A program made the position numbers and the translations under genes. A stretch of 38,546 nt of DNA from assembly GCA_902651635.1 (NCBI GenBank), contig CACRSC010000016.1, forward strand, positions 332,172-370,717, in the 5' to 3' direction. Positions 1 through 9,817 of this stretch are shown here, piece after piece. This stretch comes from Mastigamoeba balamuthi. Its lineage: Eukaryota > Evosea > Mastigamoebida > Mastigamoebidae. Position 1 is the stretch's first letter; each line of letters begins with the position of its first letter. The notes below the pieces were generated by a model. It ran no database searches, had not been told where the DNA came from, and worked only from the letters and a program-made list of their open reading frames with translations.

Positions 1-5
1 GCAAA

Positions 6-2088
6 ATGAACAGCGCCAAGCTCGTGCTCGCGGCAGCCCTGCTGCTGGGAGCTGCAGTCGCCCAGCAGACGGCGACCCGCACCTACGAGGACAAGCCCCA
101 CATCGACACGTACGACTGCACCGACAGCGGCTGCACTGCCGTCCACCGCAAGGTCACCATGGACGCCAACTGGCGCTGGCTCCACAAGAACGGCGACAAC
201 TGCTACAGGGGCAACCAGGTCCGCACCTCCCGCCTCTCCCGGGCCGCTCCCACCCCGCGCAGCCCCCGCAGGCCTCGTTTGTTCGGCTTTGTTGTAAAGT
301 TTGTTCTTTCCGCTGCTTCAACAAACCGCAATTGTGTGATGGCACGCGGAGCTCCCCACATCGCGCGCTCAGCACGCGCCCTCCCCATTGCCTCGGGCGC
401 GCCGCCGAGCGTCCTCCCAAGTGTTTTTCTCTGTTTCCTCCCTGTCTTCAAAGTGTGGGAAAACTGCTGAACGGCAACAGAATTCCATATCTGTGTTCCT
501 CCCCACGCGCTGCTGGCTGGAGCCCTCCGGGCGCGCTCGGCCCACCCCCACATCTCAGGGAGCGGCCCCCGACCGCCCCGGCTCCAGTCACCCCCTCCCC
601 CTGCGCTTGCTGTACTTCCCCGACTTTGGTTGCGCCGATTCTGTCAGACTAGAAACTGAACGTTTTTCGCGACGCGCTGAACCCGCCGAACGCGCACAGT
701 GGAGGAGCGACTACTGCCCCGACCCCGACACGTGCGCGATCAACTGCGCGCTGGACGGCTGCGACTACAGGGGCACGTACGGCGTGACGTACGAGAAGGA
801 CGCGCTGACGCTGCGGTTCGTGACGCACGGGCCCTACTCGGTCAACATCGGCTCGCGGATGTTCCTGCTCGAGGGCGAGGACCGCTACCGCATGTACAAG
901 CTGATCAACCGCGAGTTCGCCTTCGACGTGGACGTGTCGCAGCTGCCGTGCGGGCTCAACGGCGCGCTGTACTTCAGCGAGATGGCCGAGAACGGCGGGC
1001 TGGGCGTCGGGCACAACAACGCGGGCGCCAAGTACGGGACGGGCTACTGCGACGCGCAGTGCCCGCACGACATCAAGTTCGTGGGCGGCGCGGCCAACAT
1101 CGTCGACTGGAAGCCCAGCCCCAACGACGTGAACTCGGGGACGGGCAAGTGGGGCTCGTGCTGCGGCGAGATGGACATCTGGGAGGCCAACTCGGTCTCG
1201 ACGGCCGTCACGCCGCACAACTGCGCCTTCGAGGGCCAGAAGCGCTGCGAGGACCCGACGACGTGCGGCGACACGGCCGCGGGCAACCGCTACAAGGGCG
1301 TCTGCGACAAGGACGGCTGCGACTCGAACCCCTACCGCATGGGCGACCGCGAGTTCTACGGCCCGGGCAAGACCGTCGACACCACGCGCCCCTTCACCGT
1401 CGTCACGCAGTTCGTCACCCACGACGGCACCGACGCCGGCGACCTCGTCGAGATCCGCAGGTTCTACAAGCAGGGCGGGCGCGTCATCGCCAACAGCCAG
1501 GCCAAGGCCGCGGGCCTGACGGCGTACAACTCGGTCACCGACGCCATGTGCCGCGCGCAGAAGTCCGTCTTCGGCGACCGCGACGACTTCGCGGCCAAGG
1601 GCGGCCTCAAGGCCCACGGCGAGATGCTGCGCCGCGGCATGGTCCTCGTGCTGTCGCTCTGGGACGACCACGACGTCAACATGCTCTGGCTCGACTCCAA
1701 CAGCCCCGCTGGCGCCGACGCCTCCAAGCCCGGCGTGGCCCGCGGCTCGTGCCCCACGTCCTCGGGCAAGCCCAACGAGGTCGAGAACGCGCACCCCAAC
1801 GCGCAGGTCGTCTTCTCCAACATCAGGTTCGGGCCCCTCGGCTCCACCACCCCCGGCGTCCCCAAGTCGGGCGACGTCCCCACCCCCGTCCCCGCGCACT
1901 CGAGCTCGGCCCGCCCGGCGCACCACAGCTCGAGCTCTGCGCGCCCGCAGCCCGACCCCCAGCCCCAGCCCCACCCCGTGCACTCGAGCTCGACCAGGTG
2001 CCCCACGCACTCGGACGAGTTCAAGGGCTCGGCCTCGGCGGTCGCTGCCGGCGTGGCGGCCCTGGTCGCCCTGGCGGCCCAGCTCTGA
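6..2088 (+). CDS. GH7 cellobiohydrolase, secreted, probable GPI anchor (2 exons)
   Basis: Glycoside hydrolase family 7 enzyme, expected to release cellobiose from cellulose chain ends outside the cell or at its surface. Exons are 6-218 and 700-2088, with a 481-nt intron (GTCCGC...CAG) that rejoins the conserved NCYRGNQ|W block in phase 0, giving 533 residues. Residues 1-19 form a signal peptide ending AVA before a Gln-Gln mature start, as in fungal GH7 enzymes. The catalytic motif EMDIWE places the nucleophile, Asp and acid/base at E228, D230 and E233. The many cysteines and the segment [15 protein letters not shown] are typical of the family. After the catalytic domain comes a Ser/Pro/His linker and no carbohydrate-binding module. 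The last ~25 residues are a small-residue stretch followed by a hydrophobic tail, the layout of a GPI-attachment signal (inference). The family is certain; endo- versus exo-mode is not settled from sequence. Confidence 0.93.
219..699 (+). other. Intron 1 of the GH7 gene
   Basis: The intron starts GTCCGC after CAG and ends CACAG before TGG. Removing it restores the conserved GH7 N-terminal block. At 481 nt it is the longest intron modelled in the window and is rich in C/T runs. Confidence 0.88.
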
Positions 2089-2299
2089 GCAGCGGTAGTC
2101 TCCCGGGCAGCGATGGGGACTGCCCCTTCGGGGGAGTCCACACTGCGCTGCCAGTCCCACACGGTACACACGAGGCACAAGTGTTGTCTGCTTAGGAAAT
2201 AACAAAGACCCAATCAAATGATCCCTACCACTTGTGGCATTCATTGTAGCTGTGCGATGCTCCGATGCGGGCTTGGCGGAATGATGCACAGAAGCACGA

Positions 2300-2535
2300 C
2301 AGACAGAACATTCGAGTGGCAGCCAGCCACAAGCACGATTCTGCAGAGCCGACACGTCACTGATCAGGGAGAAGTGTATGCACTACACCGGCGGGAATGA
2401 GATGCGGGAGGCCAGAGCCTGCTCGGCATCAGACCACTCGCCGATGTTCTGGCGTTTCCTCCAGCCCAGGAGTGCTCCCGCTGGCAGAGTAGACCAGGAA
2501 GGGCCTGAAGCACCCAGCTCCATCTCCAGTAGGAA
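2300..2535 (-). pseudogene. Decayed fragment of the HD-domain gene (exon 2 - intron - exon 3 junction)
   Basis: On the minus strand this stretch reads like the second exon end, second intron and third exon start of the intact HD-domain gene at 6954-8031. The shared peptide WSDAEQAL is encoded near 2430, and VAGCHS (AGCHS in the intact gene) near 2315-2340. The intron between them is also recognisable: both copies contain ccgacacgtcactg. Stops and frame changes interrupt it and neither end of the gene is present. Because the intron is retained, it arose from DNA duplication and not from a retrocopy. Confidence 0.75.
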
Positions 2536-3430
2536 GAGCTTAAATAGCAGGGTTGCGCTCGAGCCAGGGCGTACTGCACGGGGACATGTCAGAGCAGCAA
2601 TGCCGTTACTGCTCGGTGGCCTGCATCAACACGAAAAAATGTGGGCTTAGAGTACTTGGCGAGCTGGAGGAGCCTCGAGAGTCGTCGGCTGGATGCCCTC
2701 GAGAAGCGAGTTGAGCGAGTGGCCCCAGGAGAGAGTGCCATAGAAGTGTGCCCCGGACACCCAAGGATGGAGGGAAGGGGTGCGAAGGGGAGGGCACTGA
2801 AGGGAGTGGAGGGAGGCACTGAAGGGAGCGGTGGGAGAGCACTGAAGGGAGTGGAGGGAGCTGAACTGGGAGGGCGAGTCGCGGGATCGCTGCCGGCCGG
2901 TCAACGTCCCAAAGGATCTGTGTGTCCGGCAGGTTATAAGAGACGCGTCAAATGAGACCCGCCCGGCGGAATTATGGGACAAAATCAAATATTCCGCGGT
3001 TCATTTTCTTCTTTTAGCGCCTCGGGATACAAGTGATCCGCGCTCCCAGAGGTCTCCGCCGCCCGGAGCGCCGGCTCTCCGCCGACCTCTCGCCAGGTGC
3101 CTTCGGGCCGACCGCTTGTCCCTCAACCCTCGGTGGCTGCTGCACTCGCCGAGTAGTGCGCACGCCGGTCGCCACTGGAGCGCCGGTGGCTCCGCGGGTG
3201 CCTTCCAAACGAGTGGCTCTGCCCAGCGGCATCTACAACAAGCGCGGGTACGCACACCTCTCACGTCGGGCTCTCGAAGGTGGGCGAGCTGCACCACGGC
3301 AGACGACAACGGCCTGCGGTTCGTGGTGAGCGTAGACCTTCAAGGACGTGTTCAGGGCATGGAGTGCGTGCGGTCATTTTATTCTTGTTGTGTCACCACC
3401 GCAGCCGAGGCTCTGGCTACAAGCACTTGA
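2536..3430. other. Intergenic stretch without a supportable gene
   Basis: I see no coding region with convincing codon pattern or family match. It contains the G-rich tandem repeat listed separately and a GC-rich block at 3040-3330 in which several frames stay open, as expected by chance at this base composition. Confidence 0.5.
2796..2875. repeat. G-rich minisatellite, about three units of 22-25 nt
   Basis: The core gcactgaagggagtggagg occurs three times in slightly varied form (near 2797, 2816 and 2839) and runs on into a degenerate fourth start. It lies in noncoding DNA between two gene fragments. Confidence 0.75.
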
Positions 3431-3770
3431 GTTCCTCCGAGACACTATGCCCCAGGGGGATGTTGATTGTTAATAGTGCTGAGGAGTGCGAGAAGCTCGT
3501 GGTTCGTGTACTGTGGTGGGTGGTGGCATTGGTGTTGGTGTTGGCGTGTCAGTTTGTGTGGCTCCGCTGCAGAGACTCTCCGGAGTGCTCCGTCTGGAGT
3601 TTGTGCGTGGTGATACGCTTGAGGACGCCGCGTGGGCCTCCACACCTGCTCTGCGGTGAGCCCGAACGGGGGGCCTGGAGAGGCGTGACGACGCGGAGCT
3701 GCTTGGGCAGCTTGCAGTTGATATCGACCCCTCTTGTCAGTTTTGGGGGGGAAATGAATGTCCGGTCTTC
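3430..3770 (-). pseudogene. Decayed 3' end of the ankyrin-type gene plus its downstream flank
   Basis: The reverse strand matches the C-terminal coding end of the ankyrin-type gene at 24317-25504. The peptides INCKLP, RVV and LKRIT are recognisable, as are the 3' untranslated region and the flank beyond it. The reading frame is broken by indels. The homology continues past the block end into sequence that in the parent locus lies only at 26169-26200, which helps resolve the duplication around the N at 25624. Confidence 0.75.
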
Positions 3771-3814
3771 AGGCACGGATTGAATAACCAGACAAAGTTG
3801 CACGACAACAGACG

Positions 3815-4020
3815 TCTTGTTGCGTCTTGTTTATGTGCATGTCGTGTGCTTGTGAACGCACGCATGGGCGCGCGCGTGCGTGTGCGTGTGCATGTGTGAG
3901 TGTGCGTTTGCTGTGTGACGAGTGTGTTGGTAGACGTGTGTCTGAACGCACGCATGAGCGCGCGTGTGCCTCGCAGTTCCTGCGAGAGTGTGTGGGTGTG
4001 TTGCTGTGCGGTGCTGTGTG
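3815..4020. repeat. Alternating TG/CG tract with an internal direct repeat
   Basis: This is a purine-pyrimidine alternating low-complexity tract (runs of TG, CG and TGTGCG). The segment tgaacgcacgcatg recurs twice (about 3850 and 3942), each time followed by a GCGCG run. Open frames here are simple-sequence artefacts. Such tracts can adopt left-handed Z-DNA (general knowledge). Confidence 0.8.
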
Positions 4021-4146
4021 AGAAGGGGGTGGCGGATGAACAGGGAGGAAAAATGTGGCCATGCGCACCGGAAAGATGTCATCTTATGCTAGGGTACAAG
4101 CGCTGGCCACACGAGACAGAACGACCGAACGAAGCGGCAAGGGGAT

Positions 4147-6574
4147 TCACCCTACACATCGGCAGAGTCCTGTGCGACTCGAGTGAGCCGTGAGGAGGAG
4201 CGGTTGGGGTGCAGGAAGGACACGACGCACCGCAGCGCACTTGCTCACGCGCACGAGCCACGCCCTCAGCTCCCTCGCCTCACGAGCGGCCGCTGCGCTC
4301 GCGATGGGGGCGTGGCCCAGGACGGAAGCGTTGGCCGTCGGGACGAGGAGGGAAAGCTGCTCCAGGCGGTCCACGGGCTCGAGGGCGGCCACCTCGGGGG
4401 TCAGCGACCCGTTGCGGGCCGCAAAGTCGGCGCAGAGCCTCCTGAACGCCCTGCTGCTGGCCCGCAGCTCCCCCATCAGCACCGTCCAGCCCGCCCGCTG
4501 CCTCGTGAAGTCGGCGTACGCCCGCGTGGCCTTCCCGGCCCGCAGCGACCCCAGGGCCGCCCACAGCGGCGTCTCGCGGGGGTCCGCCCACGCCCGCGCC
4601 CCCACGGCCGCCTGCAGCTGCGCCCCGAACGCCGTGTGGGCCTCGGCCAGCGTGTCCAGGGCGTCGGCCATCGCCGCCATGCTCCGGCGGGCCGCGCTGT
4701 CGCGGTGGTTGTTGCCGGGCTGCTTGCGGTGGCGGAGGAGGAGCGACTGCAGGGGCCTGCGGGGCAGCAGCCGCGTGCAGGCCGCCTCGCGGGCGAACAG
4801 CGAGATGGCGCACAGGCGGGCCACGTACTCGTCGTTGCGGTTCGCCGCGCCCACCAGCTGGGACCGGCGGATCCACGCGGCGTCGTCCTCCGGGTCTGCG
4901 AGCAGCGCGTGATTAGTCAGCGTTGCTTGAGGAGCCTATTGTGTGGTTCAATTGACCCGTTTGGGGCCACCCCGTCACATGTCGCAGGACTGGGCTCCTC
5001 GCTGGAGGCGAGAGAGAGGAGTGGCGCACTGCTGGGGCGTTTCCTCTCGACCACGGGCCTCATCACAGCGTTCAGGGCCACCATGTCCTCATGCGCCATC
5101 ACAGCGTCAGGCACATCGTCGGGGACCTCGCCGTCCTTTGTGTCGTTGTTCTCGGTCATCGTGGTGGCGTCAAGGGCCTCGCCTGGGACGCCAGTGCCCG
5201 CGGTGATGCCGTGCAGGTCTGTGTGCTGCGAGTCCGGGATGCCCATTGCCACGCCGCTGTCGGGGCTGTGCTCCACGCGCCCTTCACTGAAGCCCATCAC
5301 GGGGTCGTCCCAGCCCATCATGGCGTCCTCGCCCGACGACGACTGGGGCTCCTCCGAGTCCTCGTGATCCGCGCCGCGCTGCTCGTCCGCCGCGGCTTCG
5401 GCGCCGTCTACTGCTGCTGCGCTGTCGCTGTTCTCGTGGCAGTCGCTGCGCGTGTCCACCTCGCCTGCTGCACAGTCGCTCGCGGCCGAGTCGCTGGCCG
5501 GGCGCGTCGCGCACGACGGCGATGCGGGCACGGGCGACTGCGAGGGCACTGGCCTGCACGTCGTGGCGTCTGCGCCTGCGCTGGTGTCGCTGTGCGTCGT
5601 TGCCTCCTGTCCGCGGTGTGTGTCGTCGTCTGCTGAGTCCGCGTCGCTGCGGCTCGCCGGCCCCGAGGCAGCCCTGACGGCGTCGTCCTGGGCCCTGGGG
5701 CTGTCGGTGCTCCTGTTACCGCCGTGGATCGTCTCGGCCGTGTCCACGTCACCGATGACGACCTCCAGTGTCGCCACGTCACACACGACATCGCCATCTG
5801 TGCTCGCACTGTGACGATGTCGCGCAGCGGGTGAGCGTCATTGCATTGCGTGTGAGAGGGTCTGAGCGCACCCGCGAGAGGCCCTGCGGTGGCGACGAAC
5901 AAGGAACGCACAGAGGGCCACTCCAGCAACAACGCCTGCCGCGAAGCTCCCGCACGCGATCGCACTGCTCGCACCAGAGGCCTGTGTGAGCGCGATACGC
6001 CCGAGGAGGAGAGGCGGCGCCGCACGCTCGGCGGGGGCATTCACAAGCACCGAGGGCGAGATATTGTTATTCATTTTGGCGCGGCGGCCCACTTCAACTG
6101 AGTTCCGCAATCCCACGCAGTTCCAACGGCAATCACGAGGCAGTCCGCTAGCGGGCCGCCACCAGAAGGCGGTTCGCCATACTCGCACAGACGAACGCGC
6201 GAATGAAAGGAAACAGAGGGTCGCAATTGAGTTGCCCCTCGCGTTTTCAAAATTCTCGCGTATTTCGACCATTCAAAACGCGACCCCGTGCCCAACACTC
6301 ACCCCGCGGAACAGAGAGCCGAGTGCGCGAGTGCGTGCCTGCCGATGATGACGGGGGAGCCCAGGCCCTGGAAGACGTCGGAGGAGCGCGAGGCGCTGGC
6401 GTCGGTGCTCGTGTGGTCGTCGGCATCCGTGTCCGCGGACAGCAGCGGCGCACTGCGAGCACCGCGGGCCACCGCGGCCGAGGGACGCGAGCTGGCCGCG
6501 ATGGCGACGAGGGAGGCAAGTGCCCCGAGGGAGAAGACGAGGAAGATGAGGGCGAGCTTCTTCATGTTCTTCAT
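4147..6574 (-). CDS. Acidic single-pass membrane protein with possible DH-like C-terminus (4 exons, 708 aa model)
   Basis: I do not recognise the family with certainty. Model exons, in coding order: 6574-6303, 6147-5872, 5808-4979, 4895-4147, all in compatible phase. The last intron (83 nt) has a CTGACTAAT branch-like site before TCGCAG. Exon 1 encodes a signal peptide (MKNMKKLALIFLVF start) and a short Ser/Ala/Asp region and ends at a consensus GTGAGT donor. Its TAG|C acceptor is the weakest junction; a shorter three-exon gene starting at ATG 6074 (593 aa) is the alternative. Next come a membrane segment followed by RRHRR, then ~270 very acidic Ser/Asp/Glu-rich residues, then a helical region. 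Spacing around YADFTRQ and EPVDRLEQL loosely recalls RhoGEF DH domains (weak inference). Broken copies lie on the plus strand near 26.5-27.2, 28.4-29.3, 30.4-30.7 and 36.0-36.2 kb. Confidence 0.6.
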
Positions 6575-6953
6575 GTTCACCGCCAGAGGTTGGCTGCTGG
6601 CTGTTGGCTCTGTGGGCTCTTTGGTTCTTTTGCCTCGCTTTTTTGAAAAGACGGCTGGCGATATCGAGGCGATGACGTGTGAGTTGGAGGAATCCAGGTA
6701 TCTGAATCGAATCTGCCAGGAATTGCTCGAATTTGGGAGCACACGAATTCGCTGGAATGCAGTTGTGCTCTTCCGGCCCGACTCTCCCAACGCACCGCGC
6801 ACTTCACCCACGCATGGCACAGCAGCACATCGCTCGTATCGCGTGAGGAACACAGGCCAAACTCGGCCACTAATCGCCCTGGAAGGGCAGCAGACGCTGT
6901 TGGCTGCGAGTGTGCGGTCTCCGTGTCTGCTGTCCCTTTGGCGTCTGCGTGAC
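6575..6953. other. Short intergenic region upstream of the acidic membrane gene
   Basis: This is 5' flank of the minus-strand gene starting at 6574 and 3' flank of the HD gene ending at 6954. Composition is more balanced than in neighbouring exons. I see no further gene. Confidence 0.5.
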
Positions 6954-8031
6954 CTACGAGCACCCCTGCTGGGCAGCGGCAGCGGCGGCAGCGCGGGCCT
7001 CGGCGTAGCGGACGAGCCTGTGGCGCATGGGGAGGTAGACGTCGTCGTAGCGCAGGTGCTCCCACAGCGGCGCGATGCCCTCCACGGGCACCAGGGCGAC
7101 CCTGCCCTCGGCCCCCGCCCTCAGCTCCGCGCTCAGCGCCTGCCCGTCGCCCCTGGGGCCCAGCCCCATCATGTCCGCCGCGTTCATCAGCGCCGCGAGC
7201 CTCGCCAGCCACGGCAGCGCCCGCTCCGCGTCCGCCGCGCTGCTCTGCGCCCCCACGACGCCGCTGCGCCGCGCCAGCGCCGCCAGTCCCGCGCACAGGT
7301 CGCCCAGCACGCGCTCCACCTCGGCCTCGCTCGACTCGAGCCCACGCTCCAGCTCCCCGATGCTGAACCCGAACATCGAGTGGCAGCCGGCCAGAAACAC
7401 GATCCTGCAGCGGAAACCGTGGCCGACACGTCACTGGCCAGGGAAAATGCACGGAATGTGCACTTCACGTCTGGCGACGCACAGTGCCTGCTCTGCGTCG
7501 GACCACTGGCCCACCGAGAGGAAGTGCTGGCGGGCGTCGAGCTGGGCGGTGGCCCCGCCGGCGTCGCGGACCAGGAAGGGCCTGGAGCCCAGCAGCATCG
7601 CCACGCCCAGGCCCTCGTGGCCGGGCTTGGACACGTACCTCTCCACGAGGTCCCCGGCCTTGCCCAGGTCGTGCAGCAGCGCCGCGTGCGCCAGGACGGC
7701 GGGGTCCAGCGTCCCTGGTTCCCGATATCGGTCAGATATCAGCCAGTATCGCGATAATATCGGAATATCTGGATATTGAGCTGCAGAAGATACGGGAATC
7801 GCGGGGGGGGGGAGAGATACCCTGGAGGCCGCTGGCCCAGGGGGAGGAGTCGCGCAGGAGGCGCAGGGCGCAGTCCGAGACCCAGACGCTGTGCGAGTAG
7901 AGGGTGCCCCGGTGCCACATGGTCTGCCAGGTCGTGGCGCCCGGCTGGCCGTGCGTGGCGGGCGGCACGGGGGTGTACGCGCCCAGCGCTGCCCACAGCC
8001 GCCCCTGCAGCTCGCCGACGTTGCGCAGCAT
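6954..8031 (-). CDS. HD-domain metal-dependent phosphohydrolase (3 exons, 297 aa)
   Basis: Exons in coding order are 8031-7821, 7714-7483 and 7404-6954, with introns of 106 and 78 nt in matching phases. The product has the HD-superfamily metal-ligand series: H47 (SHSVWV), H85-D86 (LLHDLGK), H103 (PGHEGLG), H156 (AGCHSMF) and D225 (NAADMM). This fits a five-helix HD hydrolase acting on a nucleotide or other phosphate ester. The substrate cannot be told from sequence. The C-terminus is Ala-rich. An exon upstream of 8031 is possible, because the start lies close to several acceptor-like AGs. A decayed fragment of the gene lies near 2300-2535. The first intron is rich in GATATC-type motifs and looks quite unlike the exons. 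Confidence 0.75.
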
Positions 8032-8302
8032 GGCCTCAGGCAAGATACCAGTGAATATCCCTGCTGAACAGATCTGAAAAACTAAATATCTAGAGATATC
8101 AGATTACTCAGTTATTTCTCTCGTTGCCTCCCCAGTTGTGCCGCTGCCGGACGGCGAGTCAGCGACACTTGCGTGAATGAAACGGGTCTGCTTGCACTGT
8201 TGGAAGTGCCGCGCTGTGGCGTGAAGATATTTCTGGTGTAGGGAGAGTTTGAATTTGGCCAGAAGAATCTGAGAGCGGCTATTTCGCGGGTCAGCAGAGG
8301 CG
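8032..8302. promoter_or_regulatory. Shared divergent upstream region
   Basis: About 270 nt separate the start of the minus-strand HD gene from the start of the plus-strand gene at 8303. The left half is AT-rich with repeated GATAT/TATC elements (8085-8105). No TATA box or known motif could be assigned, so this is a location call only. Confidence 0.35.
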
Positions 8303-9510
8303 ATGGCGGAGAACCCGTGGGCCACAGAGTACGGCTCCCAGTTCACCTACTACGTCTGGGACGACCCCCCGCCGCCTCCCCCAGCGCCCCTGGCGGGCAC
8401 CTGCCGCTCCTGCCGCGCGCCCCTGCCGTCGCCGGGGCCCCACGCAGAGCGCTGCTGCCCCTGCCCTCAGCCCCTCCGCTGCCCCCAGCACTCCAGCGCA
8501 GCCCCCGCAGCCCCCGCAGGCCCAGCAGGCCCAGAGGACCCCTGCGGCAGCGCCGGGCACGCCACGGAGGCGCACGGGGGCCCCGCAGGCGGGCGGCAGC
8601 GGAAGGACTGCGCAGAGGCAGCGGCCGCCCTGGGCGATGTACGGCACAGGCGCCCGCAGCTGCACGCTCGCCGCCAAGCGCACGCACAACGCGCACGCTG
8701 CCTCCGCGAGCGCTGCGGCGGCCTCGCCCAGCTCGCCCAGGCCCGCGGCGGCTGCACCGAGGCCCTCTGTCGACGAGGGGCTCGCGGGCGACGAGTTCGA
8801 CGAGTACGCGGCCGCGTCGACGTCGCGCGTGTGCAGCGGGGCGTGGGAGGCCAGGAGGCCCGTGGCCACCGTCGTCAGGCACGACGTCGGCAGGGACGAC
8901 GGCGGCAACGCGGGCACGGGGGCGGGCGCTGGCAGGACGGCGCCGGCGTGGAGGGGACTCTACTCGCCCGACTCGTACGCGGAGGGCGCGCAGACAGCCG
9001 CACGCATCGCACGCGCGCACAGCGACGCCCGCATGGCCGCCACGCAGCTCGGGGCCAGTGCGAGGGCGGGGACGCTGGGCGGGGCAGGCGCGGAGGCGGT
9101 GGCACGCGGGGGGCAGGAGGAAGAGGAGGCGCTCGAGTGGACCGAGGGCCCGCGGATGCACGCGTGCGTGTACAGGCAGCCGCTGTCGTTCACGCGGCCC
9201 GAGCCCGGGGTCGAGTGCGGCTGCTGCTACAGGGCGCCCGAGCACCCGCACAGCCCCGCGGTCGACTTCCGCGAGGCCCTGGGCAAGAGGGCCGCGAGGG
9301 AGCCCGAGGTCAACCCCAAGCTCTACAAGAACTTCCCGTGGGCTGCGACCTCGCAGATCCCGTGCGTCCGGGCGGCCTCTGGGACTGGGACGGGCGTTGC
9401 GCTCCTCGCTGACGTGGTGCCCCTACCTGATCCGATCGCGCAGGGCTGCGGGCGTGCCGTCGGTGGCTGTGGAGAGGGAGGCGACGCTCAGTCGATCTGT
9501 GCACTGGTGA
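8303..9510 (+). CDS. Unknown Pro/Ala-rich protein (3-exon model, 360 aa)
   Basis: I do not recognise this protein. The model joins 8303-8427, 8471-9361 and 9444-9510 in compatible phases. The second intron (82 nt, GTGCGT...GCGCAG) is convincing. The first (43 nt, GTCGCC...CTCAG) is short and could instead be a frameshift or a different splice. The N-terminus contains WDDPPPPPP and a CRSC pair. The middle is a Pro/Gln/Ala linker. The C-terminal half has more varied composition, with YSPDSYAEGAQ, CGCCYRAPEH and NPKLYKNFPW, and looks folded. It is divergent from the HD gene. An AATAAA at 9655-9660 could serve as polyadenylation signal. Its role is unknown. Confidence 0.5.
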
Positions 9511-9817
9511 TTCTCGCGGTCGGGCGGCCCCTCGCAGGACCCAAACAGTGGCCGTCGGCCCACTGGCTTGTTATATTACCTTGAATGTGCTCGCAGTCGC
9601 AGCCAGCTTCGCGGTCTTCTTGTCGCGGTACAGTGCAGTTGATCTACACAGAGAAATAAACTCAATTGAAGGAAAATACTCTTTTATCCAAACAAATACC
9701 GCATACAGATCCAGTGCGTATGACGTGCGTGCGTTTCTGGAGTGCAGTGAGTGCGTGTGTTGTTCCCCGCGGGTGCAGGGGGCGTTCTTTCAGTCGCGGC
9801 GCCGCGTGGGGGCCCAC
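9511..9817. other. Convergent intergenic region with a candidate poly(A) signal
   Basis: The region lies between the 3' ends of the plus gene ending at 9510 and the minus gene ending at 9818. It contains AATAAA at 9655-9660 on the plus strand and a short AT-rich stretch (9640-9700). No gene is seen. Confidence 0.5.

Noticed and set aside
649-2355. A long minus-strand frame opposite the GH7 gene
   Set aside because: It overlaps the GH7 exon and is rich in Val, Arg, Ala and Gly, typical of antisense reading of GC-rich exons.
3033-3329. A plus-strand frame of 98 codons
   Set aside because: It has no recognisable motif or splice context, and other frames are equally open over the same stretch.
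3827-4082. Several His/Thr- and Cys/Val-rich frames in the TG tract
   Set aside because: They are products of simple alternating sequence.
8291-9251. Minus-strand frames opposite the Pro/Ala-rich protein
   Set aside because: They are low-complexity Arg/Pro/Ala readings without splice or motif support.
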